Assembly (NCBI GenBank): GCA_022564135.1
Contig: JADFLZ010000167.1
Location: 1 to 5,691 of the forward strand
From: Candidatus Zixiibacteriota bacterium
Lineage (GTDB): Bacteria > Zixibacteria > MSB-5A5 > GN15 > FEB-12
Reading direction: 5' to 3'
DNA length: 5,691 nt
The number at the start of each line of letters is the position of its first letter. Within the stretch, counting starts at the first letter, position 1. Below are positions 1-4,864 of this stretch, in pieces. A model generated the notes under the pieces. It was not told where the DNA came from. It saw nothing but the letters and a program-made list of their open reading frames with translations, and searched no databases. The position numbers and the translations under genes were made by a program.

Positions 1-2
1 AG

Positions 3-1028
3 TATGGCCATCAGGTTACGTTGTTTTGTTCGGGCTTCAAAAATTGTGCCGCTGAAGAGATTGTCGAGGGGATTCAAATAATTCGCCGCGGCAACCGCTA
101 TAATTTTAATCTGATAGCCCCGTTTTATCTTCGAAAGATAATCAAAGAAAATAACTTTGATATGCTGATTGAAGACATAAATAAGATTCCCTTTTATACT
201 CCGCTGTACTTGAATATTGATACATTGGTGGTGGTGCCTCATCTTTTTGCAACAACAGTCTTTCATGAGCTGAATTTTATCCTGGCCAGTTATATTTATT
301 TCTCTGAAATACCCTTTACCTGGATTTACAGGCGAAACAGCTTTAATGTCATTTCTGAATCAACAGCTGACGACCTGGTCAATCGCGGGATTCCCAGAAA
401 AAACATTGTGGTGACATACTGCGGCATTGACAGAGAAATTTATAAGTATGACTCAAGCGTCAGTAAATATGAGCAGCCGACTATTCTGTATCTGGGACGA
501 ATAAAAAAGTATAAATCTATTCAGCATCTTATTCTGGCATTTAAGAAAGTAAAAGACAAAATCTCTGATGCTCGATTAATGATTGTAGGCGCCGGGGATT
601 ATCTTGAGGTTCTCAAAAAATTAGCCGATTCGCTTAAGCTGTCTGATTCGGTAGAATTTGCAGGCTTTGTTTCACAGGCCGAAAAAGTAGAACGGATGCG
701 CCGTTCTCATCTGGCGGTGCTGCCTTCTATACGAGAGGGCTGGGGGCTTACAAATATAGAATGTAACTCAGTCGGTACGACAGTGGTGGCTGCCGATTCA
801 CCGGGGCTGCGGGATTCGGTCAAAGACGGGGAGACCGGTTTACTTTATCCTTATGGCGATGTCGAGGCAATGGTTGAGTCCATTATGAAAATTCTGAGCA
901 ATACTGGTTACAGGCAAAAGCTGGAGAAGTCTGCGCTGGAGTGGGCCGAGAAATTTAATTGGGACAGTGCTGCCGGAGAATTTGAAAAACAACTGATAGA
1001 ACTCAAGCAGGCTGCAATTGACAAATAG
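3..1028 (+). CDS. GT4-family glycosyltransferase (5' end outside window)
   Basis: Retaining glycosyltransferase with a GT-B fold, family GT4 (glycosyl transferases group 1). It probably moves a sugar from a nucleotide-sugar donor onto an envelope glycan or lipid acceptor at the cytoplasmic face of the inner membrane. The frame is open to the window edge and reads YGHQVTLFCSGF from base 3, which is the typical first strand of the GT4 N-terminal domain ('GHeVtv'). The true start therefore lies only a little upstream, and the TTG at 21 is not the start. The C-terminal domain begins near 'PTILYLGRIKKYKS' (about 477-515). 'LMIVGAGDY' is around 579. The hallmark E-x7-E motif lies in 'REGWGLTNIE', with glutamates encoded at 735 and 759, and 'GETGLLYPYGD' follows. 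The next gene overlaps the stop by 11 bases, suggesting co-translation. Donor and acceptor cannot be told from sequence. Confidence 0.93.
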   Translation, partial: YGHQVTLFCSGFKNCAAEEIVEGIQIIRRGNRYNFNLIAPFYLRKIIKENNFDMLIEDINKIPFYTPLYLNIDTLVVVPHLFATTVFHELNFILASYIYFSEIPFTWIYRRNSFNVISESTADDLVNRGIPRKNIVVTYCGIDREIYKYDSSVSKYEQPTILYLGRIKKYKSIQHLILAFKKVKDKISDARLMIVGAGDYLEVLKKLADSLKLSDSVEFAGFVSQAEKVERMRRSHLAVLPSIREGWGLTNIECNSVGTTVVAADSPGLRDSVKDGETGLLYPYGDVEAMVESIMKILSNTGYRQKLEKSALEWAEKFNWDSAAGEFEKQLIELKQAAIDK

Positions 1029-2043
1029 AGCAAAAAAGAGAGTTTACCTGGCCATGGGTCTGCTAATATCGGCTGTGCTGGTCTGGTTTTTGTTTCGGGA
1101 AATAGATTTCATCAAACTCAAAGTGGCGCTGCAGCAGGCTAACTACTGGTGGTTTGTACCAACCATCATCCTGATATTTATTACGATGTACCAGCGCGCT
1201 TTTCGCTGGAAAGAGATGCTGGCGCCGATTAAGAATGTCTCCTTTTCGAAGCTGCTGGCCGCTACCTGTGTCGGATTTATGGCCAATAACGTACTGCCTC
1301 TGAGGATGGGCGAGTTTGTCAGAGCTTACTCTCTTTCAAGTCAGGATAAAGAAATTACAAAATCCGCCTCAATGGCAACTATTTTTGTAGAGCGAATGGT
1401 TTTTGACCTGGTCGCCCTTCTGGTAATCTTTGTGGGAGTGCTGACTTTTTCTGAAAGCTTAAGCGAGCAAATCAACGAGCAAATTACTGTTGGCATTTAT
1501 TTAGCCATGGCTATTGCGCTGACCGGTTTGATCTCAATGATAATCCTCTCTTTGCATCCCGAAAAGACAGGCATCTACCTGACCCGATATCTCTTTTTTC
1601 TGCCCGGGCGGGCTAAAGAGTTTATCCGGGCAATTGTTCTGAAGTTCGCCCGTGGTGTGGAATTTTTAAGGAATGCGAAAAGAGTAGTTTCTGTTGCCCT
1701 CCAGACTCTACTAATCTGGGTTCTGATGGGAGTCTCGAATTACTTTGTCTTTGAAGCTTTTGGCTTTCAATTGCCGCTCGATGCTGCCTTTGTGCTGCTG
1801 GTCATCGTATCAATTTCTATACTCGTGCCGTCATCACCAGGGTTTGTAGGCGTCTATCACGCCGGAGTAGTCTGGTCACTGGCGATTTATGGAATAGAGA
1901 AAGAAGTTGCTCTTTCCTGTGCCATCGCCCTGCATGCGGTGCAGTATCTGGTTATTACTGGTATGGGCTTTTATTTCCTGAAAAAAGAGCATCTATCCCT
2001 TAAGGAACTTGAAGAAGAAGCTTCTGTCAGTCTTTCCGAGTAA
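1018..2043 (+). CDS. LPG-synthase-TM / UPF0104 family flippase-like membrane protein
   Basis: A 341-residue polytopic inner-membrane protein of the lysylphosphatidylglycerol synthase transmembrane family (PF03706, UPF0104, COG0392). It has only the membrane domain and no MprF-type synthetase domain. Family-typical signatures are visible: 'NNVLPLRMGEFVRAY' (residues about 90-104), 'ATIFVERMVFDL' (120-131) and 'PSSPGFVGVYHAG' (271-283). Roughly seven or eight hydrophobic helices are seen, with a charged C-terminal tail. I chose the TTG at 1018 because it keeps the basic stretch NRAKKR before the first helix and overlaps the glycosyltransferase stop. The ribosome-binding site is weak, and ATG at 1054 is an alternative. 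Such proteins often sit beside glycosyltransferases; a role in lipid or lipid-linked glycan transfer or flipping is inferred from that neighbourhood and is not proven. Confidence 0.9.
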   Translation: MTNRAKKRVYLAMGLLISAVLVWFLFREIDFIKLKVALQQANYWWFVPTIILIFITMYQRAFRWKEMLAPIKNVSFSKLLAATCVGFMANNVLPLRMGEFVRAYSLSSQDKEITKSASMATIFVERMVFDLVALLVIFVGVLTFSESLSEQINEQITVGIYLAMAIALTGLISMIILSLHPEKTGIYLTRYLFFLPGRAKEFIRAIVLKFARGVEFLRNAKRVVSVALQTLLIWVLMGVSNYFVFEAFGFQLPLDAAFVLLVIVSISILVPSSPGFVGVYHAGVVWSLAIYGIEKEVALSCAIALHAVQYLVITGMGFYFLKKEHLSLKELEEEASVSLSE

Positions 2044-2073
2044 AATCGGTAAAATTGAAATTGCTGCCCGATA

Positions 2074-2092
2074 GTTCAAACTTGACTTGAAC
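2074..2092. promoter_or_regulatory. Operator-like inverted repeat over the -35
   Basis: A perfect 6-bp inverted repeat, GTTCAA-N7-TTGAAC, spans 19 bases and covers the putative -35 hexamer of the promoter for the coiled-coil/HTH gene pair. Its size and position suit a dimeric repressor. The downstream HTH protein is an obvious candidate for autoregulation, but that is inference only. Confidence 0.4.
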
Positions 2093-2111
2093 AAAGTAAA
2101 TCGAATATCAT
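2082..2111 (+). promoter_or_regulatory. Putative sigma70-type promoter for 2136-2989
   Basis: TTGACT (2082-2087) and TATCAT (2106-2111) are separated by 18 bases, five of six matches each to the bacterial consensus hexamers. Transcription would start near 2118, leaving a short leader that still contains the AGGA/GGAA ribosome-binding region (2121-2130). No terminator hairpin is seen between the upstream membrane-protein gene and this promoter, so read-through is also possible. Confidence 0.45.
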
Positions 2112-2135
2112 TTGCTTTAGAGGATAGGAATTAAG

Positions 2136-2669
2136 ATGAAAAAGTTTTTCTTAGCGATATTATTGTTGGTTTTGATAGTGGCTATAAGCTATTTCAAAGC
2201 AGTCAGAGACAGGGACAAATCCGCAGATTCCTTTGAAAGCGGTCGCAAATCCAGCGAAATGAAAGCAATGGCACTTGCCGGCGATATTGATTCGCTCAAG
2301 CAGTACATAGGTCAGCAGAACGTGACATTAGCTGAATCGCTGACTATCCAGCAAAAAGCATATTTAAAAGAACTGGATTCCCTGGCTAATTTAGTAGACG
2401 ACAAAGATTTCAGGATAACCGAACTGAACAAAAAGCTAAAACAAGCCTCCAAAAAGAAAAGTTCTGCTCTGAGTTCGAAGCCAAAATCTGACAAACATCA
2501 GGAGCTCTTGGCCTATTACAAAAAACGATATGAGTCCCTGCCCGGTGATCTGACCAACTATGAGCGAAAAGTAGCCCTTACAGAAATCAGGCAGGAAACA
2601 GCGCGAAAATATTCCATGAGCATAGCTGACCTGAACAAAATTAGAGAAAAAAATAATATAGATTACTGA
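2136..2669 (+). CDS. Membrane-anchored coiled-coil protein, unknown function
   Basis: I do not recognise this 177-residue protein. Residues 3-20 form a single hydrophobic segment after MKK, with no convincing signal-peptidase site, so it is probably an N-terminal anchor with the rest outside the cytoplasm; the opposite topology cannot be excluded. Residues about 40-105 are charged and helical, with heptad-like leucines ('SLKQYI', 'ELDSLANLV', 'ITELNKKLKQ'), suggesting a coiled coil. A Lys/Ser-rich linker follows (105-120). The compact charged helical end (121-177) contains 'YYKKRYESLPGDL' and 'ARKYSMSIADLNKIREKNN', the latter faintly resembling a helix-turn-helix. The start is ATG with a GGAA ribosome-binding site (2127-2130) and its own promoter candidate. 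The HTH gene begins 2 bases after the stop, so the two are almost certainly one operon and perhaps functionally linked. Confidence 0.8.
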   Translation: MKKFFLAILLLVLIVAISYFKAVRDRDKSADSFESGRKSSEMKAMALAGDIDSLKQYIGQQNVTLAESLTIQQKAYLKELDSLANLVDDKDFRITELNKKLKQASKKKSSALSSKPKSDKHQELLAYYKKRYESLPGDLTNYERKVALTEIRQETARKYSMSIADLNKIREKNNIDY

Positions 2670-2671
2670 CA

Positions 2672-2989
2672 ATGTCACTTCGCAAAGCATCAAGATTTTC
2701 AGAAATCTTAGTAGACAGGCTTTTCCTGGAGTCTTTTTCCAATGAGCAATCTGTTTTCTCCAAAGAGAACGAACAAAAAATTGAACCAAAGTTAAAGACC
2801 AGGCTTTTGCGAAAGCTTAAGTGGCATATCAACAATTCACTCTCCGCCCGCCAGGAAGAAGTCATCAAATATTATCTGAAAGGCATGAAAGAAAGAGAAA
2901 TTGCAGAAATTATAGGCATAACCCAGCAAGTAGTAAATATCTATAAACACAGGGCTATCAAGAAGTTAATTGACGTTATCACCGACTAA
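2672..2989 (+). CDS. Small HTH DNA-binding protein, sigma-region-4/LuxR-like
   Basis: A 105-residue protein that is probably a cytoplasmic transcription regulator. Its C-terminal half (about 57-103), 'LSARQEEVIKYYLKGMKERE' followed by 'IAEIIGITQQVVNIYKHRA', has the pattern of sigma70 region 4 and LuxR/GerE-type helix-turn-helix domains: a start of 'LS.rq.evi..y', a scaffold helix, a turn after IIG and a recognition helix ending in basic residues. No sigma region 2 is present, so it cannot be a complete sigma factor, and no receiver domain is seen. The N-terminal 50 residues are polar and match nothing I know. No Shine-Dalgarno precedes the ATG and the gap to the upstream gene is 2 bases, so translational coupling is likely. 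It may control its own operon through the inverted repeat at 2074-2092; this is inference. Confidence 0.82.
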   Translation: MSLRKASRFSEILVDRLFLESFSNEQSVFSKENEQKIEPKLKTRLLRKLKWHINNSLSARQEEVIKYYLKGMKEREIAEIIGITQQVVNIYKHRAIKKLIDVITD

Positions 2990-2999
2990 GGTGTATGTC

Positions 3000-3022
3000 A
3001 AGCTACCTATTAATAGGAGCTT
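3000..3022. repeat. Inverted repeat/hairpin after the HTH gene
   Basis: AAGCT-A-CCTAT-TA-ATAGG-AGCTT can fold into a 10-bp stem with one bulged A. Its core CCTATTAATAGG is a perfect 12-base palindrome. It begins 11 bases after the HTH stop. There is no T-run behind it, so it is not a normal intrinsic terminator. It may be an mRNA 3' stabiliser, a DNA operator for the region downstream, or part of a larger folded RNA. Confidence 0.45.
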
Positions 3023-3029
3023 AGAAGTG

Positions 3030-3082
3030 AACAGCGAGGGACTTTGTCCATCGCGGGCAATTGGGGCTGTCGCCGCGCTGTT
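3030..3082 (+). other. Possible branched RNA structure
   Basis: AACAGCG (3030-3036) is perfectly complementary to CGCTGTT (3076-3082) and could close a junction. Inside it are one small hairpin, GGAC-TTT-GTCC (3039-3049), and a weaker second pairing, GCGG (3053-3056) with TCGC (3069-3073 region). This resembles a small three-way junction as seen in cis-regulatory leaders, but it matches no riboswitch class I can name. It lies just upstream of a perfect Shine-Dalgarno. Confidence 0.3.
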
Positions 3083-3092
3083 TTAATATTTC

Positions 3093-3104
3093 AAAGGAGG
3101 TGAT
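3093..3104 (+). promoter_or_regulatory. Perfect extended Shine-Dalgarno without a clear gene
   Basis: AAAGGAGGTGAT is complementary over about 11-12 bases to the conserved 3' end of 16S rRNA, an unusually strong ribosome-binding site for this window, where others are weak or absent. The only modest ORF behind it is TTG at 3117 (16 codons, stop 3165-3167), encoding MNPYTSPPSWLLVVRR. The 16-base gap from GGAGG is long, although a small AATC-AACA-GATT hairpin (3105-3116) could shorten it. GTG at 3100 gives only six codons. It could drive a leader peptide, hold a ribosome, or be fortuitous. Confidence 0.45.
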
Positions 3105-3190
3105 AATCAACAGATTTTGAATCCCTATACTTCACCGCCATCCTGGCTTTTAGTAGTTAGACGTTAACCTTTGGGAGGGGATTGGCAATA

Positions 3191-3207
3191 GGGAGGCATA
3201 TATGCCT
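3191..3207 (+). promoter_or_regulatory. RBS and start codon inside a palindrome
   Basis: GGGAGG (3191-3196) is a good ribosome-binding site five bases before ATG 3202. The 14-base perfect palindrome AGGCATATATGCCT (3194-3207) contains the AGG of that site and the whole start codon. As RNA it could fold as AGGCA/TGCCT around a TATA loop. In addition, TCCCTAT at 3122-3128 is complementary to ATAGGGA at 3188-3194, which would also cover the site. Both suggest control of translation of the 60-codon ORF. Confidence 0.35.
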
Positions 3208-3384
3208 AAGAGAAAAGAAAAAGAGCAATTTGCTCTGTTGGGAAAAAAAGACTGTTGGCACACCTACGGCCTGCAGATTCTGGCAACTCAGAAATTTGCC
3301 AGAGTGGTGACTTCCATACTAAGCGGTCGTCACACTCTTATTACTGCCAAATATTTGAATCGTAACTCGGCTACGATCAATTAG
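3202..3384 (+). CDS. Small basic hypothetical protein (60 aa)
   Basis: I do not recognise this 60-residue product. It starts with the basic stretch PKRKEKE and contains single Cys and Trp residues near 'KKDCWHTYG'; overall there are about 11 Lys/Arg against three Asp/Glu. No membrane segment or signal peptide is seen. For being real: a well-spaced GGGAGG ribosome-binding site, an ATG start, unremarkable codon choice, and a strong terminator behind it. Against: the reading frame contains several good inverted repeats (3222-3236, 3279-3303, 3301-3338, 3359-3377), which would fit a structured RNA better than an ordinary gene, and the ORF is short. It lies on the same strand as its neighbours but is separated from them by about 210 bases upstream and a terminator downstream. 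Confidence 0.4.
   Translation: MPKRKEKEQFALLGKKDCWHTYGLQILATQKFARVVTSILSGRHTLITAKYLNRNSATIN
3279..3303. repeat. Inverted repeat inside the 60-codon ORF
   Basis: TCTGGCAA (3279-3286) and TTGCCAGA (3296-3303) form a perfect 8-bp stem with a 9-base loop. The adjoining AGAGTG-g-TGAC (3301-3311) can pair with GTCACACTCT (3329-3338) over 10 bp with one bulged G. The two stems share bases 3301-3303, so they would need to share or compete at the junction. Confidence 0.4.
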
Positions 3385-3406
3385 TGAAAGTAGGTAGGTA
3401 AGTAGG

Positions 3407-3427
3407 GAATCTTCTGACAAAAGATTC
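3407..3427 (+). other. Hairpin immediately before the terminator
   Basis: GAATCTT (3407-3413) pairs with AAGATTC (3421-3427) around a 7-base loop. The same sequence words recur in the terminator stem that follows, so the downstream arm here can alternatively pair with the upstream arm of the terminator (AGATTC 3422-3427 with GAATCT 3446-3451). Confidence 0.45.
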
Positions 3428-3437
3428 TATGAAAATT

Positions 3438-3475
3438 AAAAAGCGGAATCTGCTTTAAGTAGATTCCGCTTTTTT
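3438..3475 (+). terminator. Strong Rho-independent terminator
   Basis: A perfect 14-bp stem is formed by AAAAAGCGGAATCT (3438-3451) and AGATTCCGCTTTTT (3461-3474) around a 9-base loop, followed on the plus strand by the T-run. Because an A-run precedes the stem it could also work on the minus strand. It ends the transcript of the 3000-3430 region and insulates the ZIP transporter gene, unless it acts as a regulated attenuator. Confidence 0.9.
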
Positions 3476-3543
3476 GGTGCTTTCTTGAATTCCAGCGAAT
3501 CTCCTTGACTCTAACCCAACCATGCTCTTTTTTCAACAATCTA

Positions 3544-4272
3544 ATGGGCAGTACACTTTTAATCTATTGCATTATAATCTTTGCGGCCACTTTTGGAATC
3601 GGCCTGCTTACACTTATCCGGAAATGGGAAGATGAGCCGCTTCATCTCTTTGTCTCTTTTGGGGCTGGCATATTTATGGGCGTCGTCTTTTTTCACATGC
3701 TTCCTGAGGCATTTAATTCGCAGGCAGCCGGAGCCACACCTGTTATGCTCTTGTCCGGTTTTCTCTTAGTTTTCTTTGTTGAAAAATTTATGCTGACTAC
3801 CGGCGACGGGGGAGTAGTGCACGAGCATAAGGCTATCGCTGTAACAGCTTTGATCGGACTTACTGTACATTCTGTCATCGAAGGTTTTGGGCTAACCATA
3901 GCCAGTTCCGACAGCCATTTTATCGACCTCTTCTTCTATTCGATATTATCGCACAAAATTCCGGCGGCGATATCTTTAGCGTCGCTGTTTCTGCTGGCCA
4001 GATTTACTAAGAAGCAAGTTGTGCTGCTTCTTCTGGCCTTTAGTCTGGCAACTCCCGCAGGAGCGCTATTTTCACTGCCTTTCTTTGCTCAAAGCGGTTC
4101 AGTCTATATAGGCTATCTGACGGCTCTTACTGCCGGTTCGCTGCTATATATTGCCACAGGTGAACTTTTACCCGAAGTATTTCATACCCGTTCCCAGAGA
4201 TGGCTCAAATTAGGGCTTTTTCTGGCCGGACTGATACTTATCACGGTTCTGGGGCCATCTCACAGCCATTAA
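3544..4272 (+). CDS. ZIP-family divalent metal transporter
   Basis: A polytopic inner-membrane protein of the ZIP (ZRT/IRT-like) family (PF02535), expected to move Zn2+, Fe2+ or similar ions toward the cytoplasm. From ATG 3544 it is 242 residues, close to the usual length for bacterial ZIPs. Visible signatures are 'GIFMGVVFFHMLPEAF' in the second helix, 'HSVIEGFGL' (His109, Glu113) in the fourth and 'HKIPAA' (His137, Pro140) in the fifth. 'LLYIATGELLPEVFH' lies in the later helices and the protein ends PSHSH. The His-rich cytoplasmic loop is short ('VVHEHK'). In the fifth helix an Ala replaces the Glu of the common HxxPE motif, so metal choice may differ. The frame is open to TTG 3505, but neither start has a Shine-Dalgarno; I prefer ATG 3544 because the first helix follows directly. 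It stands alone between the upstream terminator and the rhodanese promoter region. Confidence 0.92.
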   Translation: MGSTLLIYCIIIFAATFGIGLLTLIRKWEDEPLHLFVSFGAGIFMGVVFFHMLPEAFNSQAAGATPVMLLSGFLLVFFVEKFMLTTGDGGVVHEHKAIAVTALIGLTVHSVIEGFGLTIASSDSHFIDLFFYSILSHKIPAAISLASLFLLARFTKKQVVLLLLAFSLATPAGALFSLPFFAQSGSVYIGYLTALTAGSLLYIATGELLPEVFHTRSQRWLKLGLFLAGLILITVLGPSHSH

Positions 4273-4284
4273 CTTAATCTTCAT

Positions 4285-4304
4285 ACAAATCCAAACATAT
4301 TTGT
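4285..4304. promoter_or_regulatory. Inverted repeat upstream of the rhodanese gene
   Basis: ACAAAT-N8-ATTTGT is a perfect 6-bp inverted repeat ending 7 bases before the extended -10 element of the putative promoter. It is placed where a repressor or activator could act. It is AT-rich and short, so chance is a fair alternative. Confidence 0.25.
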
Positions 4305-4311
4305 TGAAATC

Positions 4312-4320
4312 TGGTATAAA
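4312..4320 (+). promoter_or_regulatory. Putative extended -10 promoter for the rhodanese/MauE pair
   Basis: TGGTATAAA matches the extended -10 pattern TGnTATAAT with one mismatch. Transcription would begin near 4327, giving a leader of about 16 bases that includes AGGAA (4332-4336), six bases before the ATG. No clear -35 hexamer is seen at the normal distance, which extended -10 promoters can tolerate. Confidence 0.4.
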
Positions 4321-4342
4321 AGCTCATAGATAGGAATCTGAA

Positions 4343-4864
4343 ATGAATATGCTCAGACAGACTTTTGTACTATTATTTTTTGCTTCAATTTTGGGTTTTG
4401 GAGTTAATTCTTTTCACCCCAATGCCATACCGCTGATTGGTGAATACCGGGAATTAAGTGAAGGTTCTGAGCCGGTCGTTCCTCCCTCGGCTTCTGAAGG
4501 CGACCCGCCGTTTATAGCCATAAATGAGGCGAAGTTAGATCATGAGGCGGGCAGTTCCCTTTTTATCGATGCCCGAGACCCCTCGGAGTTTGAATGCGGA
4601 ACGATTCCCGGGTCAATTAATATGCCATTTGATTATCTTCCTGAAGACAGCCTCGAGTTATACATGGATTCTGTTCTTTCCGGTGCTGCCAAAGAACAGA
4701 GCCTGATAGTTTTTTGCTCCGGTGAAGAGTGTGACGTGTCGCTGCATCTGGCCAGAAACCTGCAGGCTTTCGGCTATACTGGTGTAAAGATATTTTTTGG
4801 CGGGGCACGTGAATGGGGAAAGTTCAAATACGAAGTTGAGGAGAGAGTTAATTGCGCAGAATAA
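4343..4864 (+). CDS. Rhodanese-domain protein with N-terminal membrane/signal segment
   Basis: A 173-residue protein with a hydrophobic N-terminus (residues about 5-21), a proline-rich linker, and a single rhodanese (sulfurtransferase) domain at about 57-166. Rhodanese landmarks are 'FIDARDPSEFECGTIPGSIN' (74-93) and the catalytic loop 'CSGEECDVS', whose Cys125 is the expected persulfide-forming residue. 'GYTGVKIFFGGAREW' (144-158) is the conserved end of the fold. The loop has a second Cys (Cys130), and Cys85 and Cys171 are also present, which fits thiol redox work more than simple cyanide detoxification. The domain probably faces the periplasm. The start is an ATG with a clear AGGAA site. 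The stop overlaps the next gene by 13 bases, so the two are translated together; a similar association of rhodanese and MauE/DoxX proteins occurs in other bacteria. The substrate is unknown. Confidence 0.9.
   Translation: MNMLRQTFVLLFFASILGFGVNSFHPNAIPLIGEYRELSEGSEPVVPPSASEGDPPFIAINEAKLDHEAGSSLFIDARDPSEFECGTIPGSINMPFDYLPEDSLELYMDSVLSGAAKEQSLIVFCSGEECDVSLHLARNLQAFGYTGVKIFFGGAREWGKFKYEVEERVNCAE

Noticed and set aside
2312..2868. Three overlapping minus-strand ORFs (60, 117 and 75 codons)
   Set aside because: They lie opposite two well-supported plus-strand genes, have low-complexity Phe/Ser/Leu-rich products typical of antisense shadows, and show no recognisable domain.
2970..2999. Possible promoter TTGACG-N18-TATGTC at the end of the HTH gene
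   Set aside because: The -10 matches only three of six consensus bases; not strong enough to list, though a promoter for the 3000-3475 region should exist if it is an independent transcript.
3093..3104. Match to the 3' end of 16S rRNA (reverse complement), suggesting an rRNA gene on the minus strand
   Set aside because: Only the anti-Shine-Dalgarno complement matches; the flanking bases do not continue into 16S sequence on either side, and the neighbouring region is the HTH gene.
3156..3168. GTTAGAC resembling an integron attC core site
   Set aside because: No matching RYYYAAC partner at a suitable distance and no L-box pair; no integrase or cassette array is seen.
3182..3315. Overlapping 43-codon frame from TTG 3182
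   Set aside because: The purine-rich site ends one base before the TTG, too close to work, and the product is unlike any protein I know; the ATG 3202 frame is better placed.
3389..3407. Short GTAG/TAGG tandem run
   Set aside because: Only about four imperfect copies of a 4-base unit; too short to call a functional repeat.
3581..3899. ORFs at 3581-3769 (+) and 3693-3899 (-)
   Set aside because: Both are alternative-frame shadows inside the ZIP transporter, whose motifs are unmistakable.
4617..4808. Minus-strand ORF of 63 codons
   Set aside because: It lies opposite the catalytic half of the rhodanese domain and has no ribosome-binding site or family resemblance.
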